Made by a program: the position numbers and the translations under genes
Assembly: GCF_020085105.1 (NCBI RefSeq)
Contig: NC_058047.1
Coordinates: 22,524,001-22,588,000, forward strand
DNA length: 64,000 bases
Direction: 5' to 3'
Source: Siniperca chuatsi
Taxonomy: Eukaryota; Chordata; Actinopteri; Centrarchiformes; Sinipercidae
Notes under the pieces: generated by a model
Seen by the model: the letters and a program-made list of their open reading frames with translations, nothing else
What the model was told of the DNA's origin: nothing
Databases searched by the model: none
Part shown: one piece after another, positions 30,758 through 44,200 of the stretch
Layout of the letters: every line of letters starts with the position of its first letter
How positions within the stretch are numbered: the stretch's first letter is position 1

Positions 30758-32603
30758 CATATGTGCCCTCATATCCTCTTTGTTTGGGATGTCACTGAGC
30801 AGAGTGCCATAAATCTCACAGACCAGATGGGTTCTAATTTCCCAGAAGAGGCTCAGTCTGAGGTCTAATCAACCCCTGCTTACAGAGTTCAGCAGAGCTG
30901 TTGGATCTTATTTAGGTCCAGTCCTCCACAAAGTTCAACTCAGCATCTTCATAACATTGTTGTCATGAAACATTTTGCATCTGACATTTGACATTTATAT
31001 TTCGTCTGTATTCATAATTCAGGGTACAGTGTATAATCAACAGACAAAAGACATTTCAGTTTTACTCTAAATTGGCCACAATCTGGCCATGTAGTCCCTC
31101 TACCTGATGCATGATGAGCACATTAATTGAGACATCTTAGGAGTTTATTGAACATTATTTATGACTGCATTTCCTGCTGGCTGCACATTCAGGAAAGTGA
31201 AAGAAAACATCTGAAAGACATGGTGAAATTGATTGTGTTTTGGCAATGGGCTTGGCTGGTGACTGACTATAACCTGAAAACAAACTTAGTTTAGGCACAG
31301 TAGTGTTTTTACAAGTCAAAGTGTATATAAATGTGGCCCCTTAGGCTGCTGGTCTGCTATTGAATTCCTCGCGTGTAACACTTTTTCATTTTTAAATGTG
31401 ATTTTAAAATTATTTTCTTTTGTGTACTGTTGAACGTTGTCAGCCCACGCCTTTTAATTTTGTATTAGTTCTGCTTTGAGCACAAGCCAGGTCTCCATTT
31501 AAAAAGAATGTTGCCACAAGGCTGGCTGGCTTGTGTTGTAACTGCTGGTGCAAATTTTATGTGAAGGTCTATTTTTAAGGTAATAAAATATCATTACAGA
31601 ATATCAGCTCATATATTTTGAGAGGCAAGTGTTACTGAAGGTCATAACCACTGCTTGAATTGTAAATGCTAAAATGTTCCTGTCAAAGTTACAAACTTGC
31701 CAAAATGCTTTGACTTTTATCTCCTCTCTCCTCTGCTTCTGCATGTCTGCCTTTCACTATGATCTATTCTACATGTGCCTCTCACCCCGAGGGGCCCTCT
31801 CTGAGTATTTCAGTCTACAGGTGTTAACATGAGGAGCTAAGCAGATAACCTGGAGTATGCAGAGCAGATAGAGGATATAAGCTCTCCTGATGCAGAGGGG
31901 GTAGGGATGTCTGGAGGATGGGGAGATGGTAAGGAAGGATTTACTGCTGCTGGCAATCTCAGCTTTATAAGTAATACACTCTGAGAGCCAAGAGGGTAAA
32001 CAGAGCGATGGCTAAGCTGAGAAAAGAAAGGGTGAAAAGACAAGCACAGAGCCTAATTAGATGGATGTTTGGCCACTGCAAACACACAGAATAACAGAGC
32101 TTAACTTTACTGGCTCTAAAGCTCTAACCCTTGGAAGTATACTGTTCTTGGCCCCAAGCCCTCTGCGGCCCCGTCCATCCCCACCAGCACTGACCCACCA
32201 GGTGTCATCAAAAGCATTGAGATGAGACCTTGGCACGGAACTACCACTTCCAGAGCGTACATCACATTTCAGCACACACACACCCTCCCACCCCCCAACC
32301 AGGCTATTCGCACCCTGCTCGTCATGCAGAGGGAAACACCAGTCATAAAGAAAGCAGGATCTGCTCATAAATACTGAGCCGACCCTGTTTGGACTGCTAC
32401 CATCACCCCCGCAGAAACCTGAGCGTCTCTGCAGACTAATGGGGCAAACAAAACATTAACCATACAAATTCACACACAAACAAACAGGTACATGCATCAT
32501 TAAAGGGTTAACACACATTATTCCGCTGTTAAAGGGATTGGTGCAGGCAGATATGGTGTTAGGGGGGAACCTAAGTGTCATCGCCTCTGTTGTTGCAAAC
32601 AGT

Positions 32604-32640
<37 letters not shown>

Positions 32641-33480
32641 ATCCCTGTGCAATGCACTCTATATGTGCATGGTATTGCATACATACATAACATTTATGTA
32701 TCATTACTTCTCTGCTCCAATTAACCCATTAACAGTCACCAAATACATATTTCAGAGAAATACAGAAAGACAACCTGTCTTCAGGCAATTAATTGCATCT
32801 TAATTGCAAGATGGATAAGGGAAATTTAAATATAAAATAAATTATGCACAATGCAGAATTATCTAATAGCTGTGAATTCATAACAAGAGAATATTCTGAA
32901 GTAAAAATAATTTTCTATTTATAAATGTTATTAAGCTTTGCACATTTTGTAAATAGCTCTTAAAGTGTGTGGTGGTTTGAGTGTATCTCTTACCCCCAGC
33001 AGGTCTCATCAGGGCACTGCCCTGCAGAGGGAGGCTTGGTGGCACGGCGGGCGTCTGTGGAGGACAGGGTCTGTTCCTCAGCCTCTCCGTCTCCCTCCTC
33101 ATCTCCTCCATCCTGCGCTGAAGCCCCTCCAACTCCCCCTCCAGACGCTCCTTCTCCCCCTGCAGCAGGTTCCTCTCCCCCATGACCCGGTTCAGCGCCT
33201 CCTGAAGCTCAGACTGAGCTCTGGCTCTGGCCCCTTGGTGACCCCCGGTGTCCCCACCAGACAGCTGGGACACCAGCACCTCCAGCAGGCTGAGTCTAGC
33301 CTTCAGGCCCTCCACCTCGGGGCCTCCGGTCTGCGGGCAGCTGGCCTCGACGGGGCTGGGTACAGTGAAGGTGTACTGGCATCGTCCACTTCGGTCGTTT
33401 CCCCTCCACAGAGCAGCTCGGTCCTGTGCATCTCCTCGCAGCAGAAGACCACACATACACAGCGAGAGAAGGAAGAACAT
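26836..33480 (-). CDS. myoc: Myocilin, secreted olfactomedin-domain glycoprotein, 5 coding exons
   Basis: Exons in coding order: 33480-32994, 29819-29754, 29665-29573, 27712-27501, 27417-26836; phase closes and gives 479 aa (human 504). A signal peptide ([16 protein letters not shown]) is followed by the conserved GRCQYTF motif and a heptad-rich coiled coil (about residues 55-135) that mediates oligomerisation. The olfactomedin domain runs from Gly216 to the end. Cys217 and Cys405 correspond to the human Cys245-Cys433 disulfide. Asp352 (TDIDLAVD), Asn400 and Ile449-Asp450 match the calcium-site residues Asp380, Asn428 and Ile477-Asp478. The human Asn57 glycosylation site (NESSCP) reads VEASCP here, and the human C-terminal SKM is absent. 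An 83-bp intron splits the olfactomedin domain, whereas human MYOC has one exon there. The vertebrate protein is secreted, notably in eye drainage tissue. The gene converges on prrc2c and lies upstream of nothing else on its strand until vamp4. Confidence 0.95.
27713..29572 (-). other. myoc: myoc intron 3
   Basis: An intron of 1,860 nt. A segment at about 28968-29190 (aaggtgccctgtgcagtttt...) resembles a common fish dispersed repeat; nothing else was recognised. Confidence 0.45.
30725..30754. repeat. (GT)n microsatellite
   Basis: About 15 uninterrupted GT units in myoc intron 1. Confidence 0.9.
32603..32638. repeat. (CA)n microsatellite
   Basis: About 17 uninterrupted CA units in myoc intron 1. 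Confidence 0.9.
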
Positions 33481-33748
33481 ACTGAGGACGGTCGTTCCAC
33501 ACAGACAAATGAGAAGTTAACTTTAAATTCTCTCTCTGAAGAATGACTTTCTTTCTTCTGTCCAGTCTGGAATTCTCCTTTAATCATTTACTAATTCCTA
33601 ATTTCCTGATGATGACTCAGTTTCTTATTTTGTCTCACTCTTTTCTCAGGTCTCTCTTCTTCTCTCCTACCCACTCTTGTTCTTCTCTCTCCTGTCTCTC
33701 CTCAGTGGACAGGTCTGTAACACTGCGCTCTCCTCAACAGCTCACAGA

Positions 33749-33756
33749 TATTTATA
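33749..33756 (-). promoter_or_regulatory. myoc: myoc TATA box (TATAAATA)
   Basis: On the minus strand gTATAAATAt lies about 270 nt upstream of the start codon, predicting transcription start near 33720 and a leader of about 240 nt. Human MYOC is also a TATA-type gene. Confidence 0.7.
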
Positions 33757-33761
33757 CAATC

Positions 33762-33905
33762 TGGAGGGGAAGGAAGGAGGGAACGAGGGGAAGAGAGGAG
33801 AGGTGAAAGGGAGGGAGGGAGAGGAGAGAGGGAGATGACTGGTGGGGAGGGGGACCAAAGGGGAAAAGGGGGAGGGAAAGAGAGAGAAGAAGAAAAGAGA
33901 GAGGC
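33762..33905. repeat. polypurine tract upstream of myoc
   Basis: About 140 bp that is almost entirely G and A on the plus strand (C/T on the myoc sense strand), starting a few bases upstream of the TATA box. It is low complexity with GGGA/GAGG words. Confidence 0.85.
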
Positions 33906-33949
33906 ATGGGATGCTGGTTGTTTTGGGGACAAAAACATCTCATTTTCAC

Positions 33950-36500
33950 AAAGTCTGAGTGCGTCTGTCTTTCTGCAAAAGCTGTTTTTTGGATTTAAGG
34001 CTCCAATATGACGGCTCTCTGTCTTTTAAATTTGTGTAATTCAGCCCCTCCAATGTTATTTATTCATGTCTCATCTGTAAAAACGTCCCCTGATCTGATA
34101 TGTGTGATGCAGTCCCATGTGTCAAAGGGGATTTGGCTTAGGTTTGGCCCCCCGTATGGCAGGAAAAACTGGGCCTCATTGGATACAATTACCTCCTGAG
34201 GAGCAGGTGTCCCCTTTCATATTGGTAGAGGGCCAGAATGGAAGGGTCGAGGTTACAAGTCAATCGATGACCCCGACATACACTGGGTCCCTTCAGCTGA
34301 GCTCGGGTTTGTTGTGAACAGTTTGTGTGTGTTTATTCATGCTGCAGATCCACCTGCCGGGAGCCATTCCTCCCCATGCTCACTTCCTGTCACTTGCTGC
34401 CTGGGTGGATTTGTTGCAGTCTGCCTCTTGTCGCTCCACTCTGGTCTCTTTGCTTTAACACAATATCACAGACACGTCGGACCGCTGCCTGCGAGGCTCT
34501 CTTCTACAGTCATGTGATATGGAGGATGATCTCTTGTTTATTTTCAGAGAGGCAGGATGAAAGGTTTGAAAGTGAGACACTTGCTCAGAGATGCACGCAA
34601 TGAGGCAGGTGTGCAGACGCACACACACCTTCCAATCTCAAACAATCCTGGCTTTACAGGTCTCAGCTTACCCTCATATCCTGCCTCTTTGTTTGGGTTC
34701 CTTAAATCCTTCTGCACTTCTTTTCCTCATGTCTCCTTACTTCTGTGTATGTTCAGACTTCTTGTACATAAACTCTAAAACATCATCTGACCCAGATGCT
34801 TCACTCCAGGAAGGCCAGAAGGCAATGGGTGCAGAGGGGAAGGGGGCACAAGTTGACATGTGCACAGTCTTAAAAACTTCCTCTTGCAAGTTGATGCCAG
34901 CCTCACCTGCATCGATCTGTGCTTGTGGTACCTGAGACAGTTGTCTTGATTGATGAGGCAAGCCTCTGATTGGTTAGACAGATGGATGAATGGATGAATA
35001 AGGTGGCTACAGTATGTGTTTGATGTTGACAACTGCTATATTCACGGTTTGGGCGCATGCACTTACAGGAAATATCTTAGCAATGAGAAACTGAAGAGAG
35101 GGTAGAAGGTGGGACACATGAAATAAAGGACTGAATAAATCAGTGAAGGAGGAAATGCTGGGAGTAAAACCACATGTAAACAGAAGGGAGACAACAATGG
35201 AGAGAATGAGTGAAGAAAGAAGCTCATGGGAAAGTAGGAGTGAAGGAGAGGTCAACTATTAAGACGGAAAAACAGAGGACGAGGTGTTCTCAAACATATG
35301 AACAATGTTTTATTCACTAGAATCCCAAATGATTATCAAATGTAAATGGAGATTTATTCTCTGCTTCCTCTAGCTACTGACACATATGTCTCTCCCTGTA
35401 AAGAGTCTCCACTGGACAGGGTGTGTGTGTGACTGACTAATGCTGGTTGGCACATTGTCCACTCTTCTCTCTTTTGAGTTTAGTTCACTTTAATAGGACT
35501 CATATAACCGCTGCTATGCCCGGAATCTGAAGTCATCCAGTATTAGCCCCTAACACAGGACCAAAACATCCTCTGCTGCCAGTGTGGGTGTGTCTCCGCA
35601 GGCAGGGAGGACAGAAAAAAATGTCTTCTTGTTCACAAATATAGTGTAGTGTAACAGAATTATTTTTTCCCGTTGCATATGGATGGACAAAGTCCTAACC
35701 AGAGGCAAAATCAAACCTCTAGGCACCCAGTTTGTAGTTACAGCAAATGCCAACACATCTGTGAGACCTGAAAAGAGCTCTAACATTTACAGCCACTTGT
35801 CCAAACAGAACTTTACTACCTTTGATTTCACTGCAGTTGAACAGGACTCAGGGAGCGTCCAGTGGCACGCAGGCTTTTCACCGCAGCTATATCAACATAT
35901 AAACATGAGATGAAATGACCTCTCTCCTCTTTATCTTCAAAGCTGAAGTAAAGCCATCACCCCCTGCCGTGCGCACCAGCGACGAGTGTGAGCCGGACGG
36001 CCATCTGCCATAGATCAATGAAGTAAAAGACCCCTGTGGTCCAATTAAATTTCTGCTCCCTAAAAAGGGTTGGTGCAGCGCTGGCTAAGCAAAGGGCAAA
36101 GCTGTCAGTGTGTGTTTGTGTCTACTGTCCTGAGAGGACGAGAGCAGTGGGTCTGTCAGAACAATAACGCTTCACAGTCTCCAGACCATCCAGCTTGAGT
36201 GCCATCTTGGGAATCCACGCTGCCAGTAAAGCCGCAGACCAATAAAAAAAAAAGTTGGGTAATGAGAGGACATAAAAGAAAACTCAGGACTTTGCTGGCT
36301 CTTGAGAGCACGAGGATATCCTAAGTGGTCAAGAGTGGAGGGACGGCATGACGATCAGTTTTTCACTCTTCACCCCCAGTGGCCTTTCTTTCCGTCAACC
36401 TTTTCTGTTTCCCTCTGATTGCTCTCTCCAGCCTTACTCTTCTTTTCTGATTTCCTCCTCCCAGGAAGATGGTCAACCAGTTCAAAACAGATTCAACCAG
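33950..36500. other. myoc-vamp4 intergenic region
   Basis: About 2.5 kb with only short open frames lacking similarity or splice context. It would contain myoc distal promoter elements on one side and the vamp4 3' end on the other. No repeat family was recognised with confidence. Confidence 0.5.
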
Positions 36501-36521
36501 ACCAGTGCCCTTTAAAATCAC

Positions 36522-36527
36522 TTTATT
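36522..36527 (-). terminator. vamp4: vamp4 poly(A) signal AATAAA
   Basis: TTTATT on the plus strand, giving a vamp4 3'UTR of about 1.45 kb (about 36500-37967). The human gene also has a long 3'UTR. Confidence 0.5.
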
Positions 36528-37967
36528 TTAGAGCAAAAAAGATCAGTATATCACAGTCTTCCAATGCAATGCCAGAGTATTGTACATCATTACAGAATCA
36601 ATATTTACAGCTAAAATAAATTACATTAAAAATAATAAAATGACAATGTAGAGTTTAAATGTATTATACAGTTATTTAATCCAGACACAATGACACCAAG
36701 TTTGTTTCACAGCTCAACGTTTAACTTGCATCACTTCAATTACCCCTCCTTAAACATAACGTAACAGTACAGAGAGATAAACTCTCCCTTCAGTGGCGAT
36801 GGGAATACCAACATTCATACAAGCAGAACCGACCAGCAGAAATAAGAATTTAAGAATAGTGAAAAAAAGACAAAAGCAGTATTAAAACCAAACAGAACTG
36901 CATCTGCAGAGAGAGAGACAGTTTAATGTCACTAGCAGGAAAGTAGGATAGCCGTGACCAAACCAGCCCAGAGCTCAGCACAACCCAGGAGGAAGGTGAG
37001 AGGTTTAGAGTGCAGAGTGGCGAGGAGACATTCATAACCTGGATGTTTTGGTTTGACATGGTCCTGCTGTACAGTATAACAAGATATCAAGAGGCAGACA
37101 GAAATGGAAAGGTGATTTATGGAGTAGAACAATCTAAAGAAAGCAGGATATTGTCTGAACAGATGGCCTTCCTTTCTTTAGTCCCTTTTCCAATAATCTG
37201 TACTGATGATGAAACATACCTGACAAGTGAAATCACTTTCCTGTCGGAAAGCGTTTTTGATGATTAAAAGAAGTGACCTTTGACTACGCTGATGAACCTC
37301 GGATGTTCCCTCGCTTTGTGGTGAACAGTGAAATGTGCCCGTGTTCGCAAAATGATCCCTATAAACATTCTCATCCTCAGGCGGTGAGGAGATGGCACAC
37401 AAGGAATCATGGGTAGACATCTGAGTTTCATTCACTAAATGTTAGAGCCCCTTTATATGAGACTGCTGCAGCAGATTCAGACCAGCTAGCTGGCACGGAT
37501 TCCCTGCCTTTACAGTATCTATCTATATTATGTAATATGCAGGACCTGGACTTTCCCTGTGGTCAAGGCAAAGACAGGGCCCTACACGTGATATGTATCA
37601 TGGAATGGAGCACTCCTTCACATTGACTAGAGGGCTGAGAGTCAGTGTTTTCTCCCAAACGGCATTAAATATCTCCCCAATTCTCCCATGTCCCCTTTCT
37701 GTAGCTTAGTTTTAAAAACCAGGGATCAAACCGAGCCTTAGTACTGATCTCACAGCAGATTTATGTGGAAATACCAATGATAAGATCTGTACTAAGGGCA
37801 AGTTGAGGCCAGATCCTTGAGGGTACACAGGCTGACACTGAGGAGGGTGTGGAAGGCTGGCTGGTGCCCCCTAGCGGGAGTGGAGGACTGTGTGCAGAGG
37901 AGAGAGAGAGAGAGAGAGGAAGAAGAGAGAAAGGAGGGTCCCCCCCCATCCTCCTCCTCCTCAGACA

Positions 37968-38229
37968 CTAGCGATATCGCAGGATCACTGGAACTGAAAG
38001 AGAGAACAAATACTTAATGGGACGTCCTGCACATTATGTAAAATTAAACTGTGCTAGTGTGCTTGGTCGAATACTCACCGATGATAATGAGAAGGAGAGC
38101 AACAACTACCAAGGCAATAATCATCTTCATCTGTGGAGGAAATAACACACATTAAACACCTCCTCATCATACTGGATACCTCTGACTACAACCTTAAATG
38201 TAAACAAATAAAGAGACACGGTGAAAGTG

Positions 38230-38273
<44 letters not shown>

Positions 38274-41200
38274 AAAACAGACAGTCAGTCCACCTTCATG
38301 TCTCTCCACCACATCCTCCTGTGCAGCTGTTTGGCTCGGCTACTGAAGGCAGATGCGTTGTCTGAAAGGCTCTCTGGAGCATCACATGACCGCAGCACAG
38401 ACGAGGACACGTGAGGAGAAAAAGTTTATTGGAGAAGAGGGGGAAAAAAAACAACACTTGTTAATCACTAAGTAAACAATAAGCTGGCTATTGTTTTGAT
38501 TTTGATGTTGGATAAGGTGACTCAAACTGCCTGGCTCTGTGTTGTGTATGTTGTGTATGTGCAGTTATAAGGTGTTAGAGTTATGTAAGCCTTAGCTCTG
38601 CTGGTGAGATCACTCCTATTAACAGTTGTTTTGTTTGTTTTTTAAAGTCGACTATTGCCATGAAATGTTGAACGAGTTGCCGGATTTATACACGACTGAG
38701 CAAAAACACGTCTCCCTCAAACCTCCTCGCTTCTGTCCTTGTCGTGATCTCCCTCTCCAAAATGCTCGCCCACACTGCTCTCTGTCTCTCTGTTTCTTGG
38801 ATACTGTTGTCAACTTGATGTTTATGCATGTTAACGGGAAGGTTACAGCTCCCTAGCGTGCGGCACTGTACTTGCCCAAGCCCCTGTCCCTCTTAAGAGT
38901 CTTTGTGTCGGTCATGTGTCTGCTGTTTCCACGTCCATGTGCCTGTTAACGCCCTGTCGCTACTACAAAGAAAAGCGCTCACACGAGGCTTCTGAGAAGA
39001 TGCTTGTTAATCTTAAGGAATTTAACAACAGGCTACCTGCACATGGGTCAGAGAGCAAGCTGTAAGTGTCAATCACAGGATATTATATTGCTCACATAAA
39101 GACATCTATAAAGGACAACACACACTGTAGAGACATGCAATCAGCCACACAAATATCCACAGACCCACAAATACAGTAAAAAAACTCACATATACACAAA
39201 GACTCATGCAAACATACACACACAAATGTGTTCCAGATGTGAGTCATCGTCTTGGTTGGCTGGTCGACATGATAGAGAGAGCTTTTATACACACATCTGT
39301 GTGGATGTCATGATGAGGCCTAATAGACTGGCACGAGCACTTCATCCATGGAGGAGGAGGAAGAGGAGGAGGAGGAGGAGAAGAAGAAGACCTGTGCGTG
39401 TCTAGTTGAAAGCCTTACACGTGTGTGAAGTTGTGTAACGGAGCGAGCTAAACACGTTTCACACACCTGCTTGATATACACAGAGTGAAAAAAGAGTGGG
39501 GCTGTGTGAGACCTGTCAAAAGCTTGCAGATAAACACCTGGTAAAACACTACACCTGGATATATCAGTAACACCTTTAAAGTGCACTGTGTGTATTTACA
39601 TGCAAACACCCCCTCTTTTTTTCGATTTTGACAATCGAATAGTTTCATTTTTCATGCAAAAATGCCAAACATTTGGTGATTCCAGCTTCTCAAATGTCAG
39701 GATTTGATGATTTTTTTTTGTTATATATGTTATAATAAACTGAATATCTTTGGGTTTTGGACTGTTGGTCAGACAAAACAAGATATTTGAAGACATCACC
39801 TTGGACTTATAACAGCTTTTTTTTTTTTTTTACTATTTTCTGACAATTTGGCAATCGTTAGTTGCAGCCCTAGTTTAATGCAAAACTACTTTTTATTTGA
39901 TTAATTTAACAGACTGACAAAGAAACTGTAAATGTAGCACATCCATTCAGTCTGTATACAGTACCGCCTCTTTGGGCAGAAATCAGGGCCTCCAAATAGT
40001 TCACACAGAGAGCTGATAATTTGTTGATTCTTGCTTGAATTTGGAATTTCTTATTTGCAGAACATTCCTATGCTAAAATTATTCCACGTTTGTCTCATAC
40101 GCAGTTTGTGATTAACATTAAAGTCATACCTAAACACATTTAGGATCACTGGCCCTCATTAACATATGTTTTCCTTTAAAAACAGATGCACATTTTTCCA
40201 TTAACATAAGCAAATGCCAAAATAATCCTACATACAGTGAGGACATCGATCCTTAGAGCCATGACTGAGAAAGCATTCCCTGCAGAGTTTGTGTTAACTT
40301 CATTTTACTTGTGAATCAACAAAACACATATTTTGCACATGCTGACACACACAAAAACACACGCTGTCCCGGTGTGACTCACCCGACTTGTCCTGCAGGT
40401 CGTCGAGACGCTCGCCCCTCTCTATCACCTTGGAGATGTTCTCCTGCATCACATCGATCACCTCATCGACCTGCGACTGCACCCTGAGGACACAAGTTGG
40501 TGCGAGACACAGAAGCATAAATAATAGACATGAATCAGAAATGATTGAAGGTAGGATTTGTCAAAGATTTATCTTTTTCTCTTTTTGGTAACCCACCACA
40601 GCACAAAGGACCTGTTTTCCCAACAATATCCTCTTCTCTATATCTAGCCATGTCCAGCTGGCAGGCAATAAAAAGCCTGTCAAATGGTTCTCAGCCTCAC
40701 TGTGACCTGCCAGCACCTGTTCAGTATGTGCAGAATTATGCTCAAACCCTTGCTTTATTCACGGTACTCACACCTGAGCATGGCATGACTAGTCTAGATT
40801 ACCCTTCCGTCACTCTTATTACAATGTAATTCTTAGCAATACCTCTTGGAGGGATGCAGGGTCAGCGGGAGGGAGGACATTGGCAAAGAAATTAAAAAGG
40901 CGGAGAGGCTCATAAGTGAGATACAAGACAAAGGAATTTGCTTTCTCTAACAACTGATCATATTTTCCAGCACCATTACACTGATTGTCTCAGACAAGGG
41001 ACTGCAGGAAATGATCAGTCTTGGATTCAGCTTGATTGCATGTTGAAGATAATAATATAATAGTAATATTAAACTGTTGCAAAACCATAGCCAGAGCAAA
41101 ACACACCATCGGGAGCTGGGGGACATAAAGAAGCATCGGCTGCCACAAACATACATAAACACACTGAGGACCTGACCTCAGGGGTTCAGGTTCAGGTAGA

Positions 41201-44200
41201 CACAGAGGTGGCCTGGGCAATGTGCGCACAACATTTCTAAAATCTGTAATGACGGCACATGGTTTCATGTGCTCACAGCAGTGACAGACTGTCAAGTATG
41301 AACAGAGCACGGAGAAACAAGTCTGGGTGCCAGACTGTCTCAACAATGACCTCCTCTGCTCTCTGGCTGGAGGTTAATGTGGAAACAGACTGCAGAGGGA
41401 CTGGGACGTCCTGGAAAGGTTACACAATAACCTGCACATGGTGGCCTCTCTTACACAATCTGCTAACAAAGCTGCAGCTTCTGGTAAACACGACGAACCA
41501 CAGTTGCATAACACCAACACCAAAACTTAGAGTGCTGCGAATACCACTCTGACCTCTGGCTTTTAGTTGTAATGAGGAAAGTGTTGGTACTTACTGCTTC
41601 ATTTTGTCATTCTGAGGTCCAAATCTGGGTCCTGTGGGCCCTCTCCTGGAAAACAGGCATTAATGAAGCCAAAGTTACCAATTAAATGTATGAATTTCCA
41701 ACTGTATTTTGCTGTTGAATTTTTGGGTTCTGCTTTAATAATCCACATAGTGTTACTGCTCTCATCAGCTGGGTAAATTGTAACTCTGCTGTGTAAAATG
41801 TATTTTAAATATATCTGACTATTGTATCTATTATTGTTAAGCTCAGTGCCTGAACAGAATATATCCTCGCACAAACTCACAGAAAGAAGTCTTCCTCCTC
41901 ATCAGAGTCCTCCTCCAGTAGGTTCCTCTGTAAAAGAGGAAAAGTCAGATAAGAGTAAGCTCTGGATATTGAATGACTACATTCTCGTAATCAGAGAACA
42001 TCCCATGAGGGGAGCTGGGACCACAAAATGGGACTCTTTACTACAAATCGAAAGCTTTTCTACTGTTATGAGGCCGATGCTGCGGCCAGTGCCTGTGTTG
42101 GGATTGGGAACCACCAAACTGATTTTCACACCGATCCCCATTTCCACTAACCTGGCATTGCCAGACTAATTTGCAAATGTGTATTAGTCTGGAACCTCCC
42201 AGTTCATTTTCGATTTCCAAGGGGTGTTATCAACGGGCGCAGACCAAAATGCCTCTGGACACAATTGGATAGACCTACAACCAATCAGAGCAATGAAACA
42301 TGCTGAGCGACACGTGCAAGTTGGGGCGGTGCTTGGTCTGTTTTCAAGCTGGAAAAAAAATGGCGTCCTGGTCACAAACTTTCTCAAATTGCAGCTAAAC
42401 AGAACACTAAAATGTGTTTCTGAAAACATTTGAGGTAGAAAATAGGCAATGCAGCAACAGAATCTTGATTCATATTTGATCAGCACTGTCTAGTTTGACT
42501 GTCTGAGTTTCGTGCGCTCTATCAACCAATCAGAGCAGCGAAATGTGTGACGTTACTAGAAAAATCTGGACTAGTAACGCTACTCTGTCAGTCATCGTTT
42601 CAAACCAGCCCCATTTTAGATAAACGGGTGTGATTGTCCATGACGAGTGGAAATCTGCTTCAATGGGAGAGGGGCCAGACGTACCTGCCAAATGAAACAT
42701 GAGCTCAGCAGATTCGTCTGGGTCCCAGGCTACATTTCCACTTTTTTTGGACAATTCTGGTTGCCTGATAACAACTTTGCGTTTTGATGGTGATGATATC
42801 ACCCTGCCACGTACAGTATGTCATTGGTTCCTTGGTTGTGGACAAAGACTAACAAGTTTATAGGGGCGATATTTAAGAATTGAGACTACCCTCCACCTGT
42901 CAAATTCATACTACAAAAAAATAGGGGGCAGCATATCACATATCAGGTTATAACTGCTGCTAACTGCCGCTAGCTTGTTAGCTCAGTTAGCCGTGCAGCT
43001 AACTTAGCGGTCCTATTAGCTGACTGAGCACCAGAACCGGAGCCGGGTGAGCGGGCAACAGAACCGGGATCAGCAGGCTCCCGGTGAACACGGCCAGACC
43101 GGGACCAATGGTGGATTAAGGATTTATCCCGACCAAATCAGAGTTATGGATGGTTATGGATGGTTGGAACAGTTTAAAGACTAACCAAGACGGTTTTGGT
43201 GAGTTTTACTTTGTTTATGTTGAGTTTGAATGAAGTGTGTTTTACGATGAGTTAACAAGGCACTTAAGCTGGTCTTAGTTAGGTGAAAGAGAGAAACATG
43301 AATTCAGAAGGTGTACGGTTGTATTTTTCTGTTTGATAAGGAAAATATCTGTAAGAATATTTCCTTTCTTGACATTTTGTGAGTTTATTTTGTTTATTTA
43401 TTAGACTAAAAAAGCTAAGAGAGCTTGTGTAACGTAGAAAACTCGCACAACACAGCTCGCACAAATCTCCCAGCTGGAACTACCTGAGCTATATTATCGG
43501 ACTATCGCCTCTAGAGGCACAAGTGGTATTACAACACAGGACGGGCCGGGGCTAGCAGGTTAGCATGCTAATTTCAGTAGTTATCTCTGCAACACAATAC
43601 AGACTTCTTTGACATGACATCAGAACTGTTACTTCTTCACATTCTGTTGATAAGGTTAGTTTATCTTTTGAATGTTTTAAACTAAAATTCATATTTCCCC
43701 TTTAAAAAGGCCAGAATTTTGTATTTTAACACTTGAAATGCTTTTGGATTTGGGTCAGGAACAAGTTCCAGTACCAGCACCTTGTCAGTTGAAAGGCCCA
43801 AACAGAGTACATTCCTGGCACTCACAGCTAGTGTTGCTGATGCAGAGATATAGCTACTGTACTGTACTCATCAATAGATGCCTTTTCTGTCTGTCTTCAG
43901 AAGGCAGATTTGGCCAAATACACTGCTATTATAGTGTACTGACATTATGATGACTTACTAACAATAAAACATTGTTGTTGCTCTGCCATTCTACTTGCCA
44001 AACCTCAATAAAAACTCTTCCTCTTGAGCTCGCTAAGACTCCTCAACAGCTAACTCTGACAAGGAGTCAGTTTGCTGGGAAGCCAAAATGGACCTGAACA
44101 GATTCAGATAAAAGGATAGAGAGAAGTTTCTGGGATCTCAAGGTAGATTATCTCACACTGCCATGATCACAACCAAGTCTGAACCATTGATGGCTTTAGT

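Larger units (their letters stand above)
29820..32993 (-). other. myoc: myoc intron 1
   Basis: An intron of 3,174 nt without a coding frame of interest. It holds a (GT)n run at about 30725-30754 and a (CA)n run at about 32603-32638. Confidence 0.6.
38374..40382 (-). other. vamp4: vamp4 intron between SNARE-motif exons
   Basis: A 2.0-kb intron carrying a GAG/GAA-rich run at about 39349-39391 and the dispersed repeat at 39600-39873; no other feature seen. Confidence 0.6.

Noticed and set aside
32965-33546. 193-codon open frame on the plus strand
   Set aside because: Antisense to the first myocilin exon, whose signal peptide and coiled coil are clear on the other strand.
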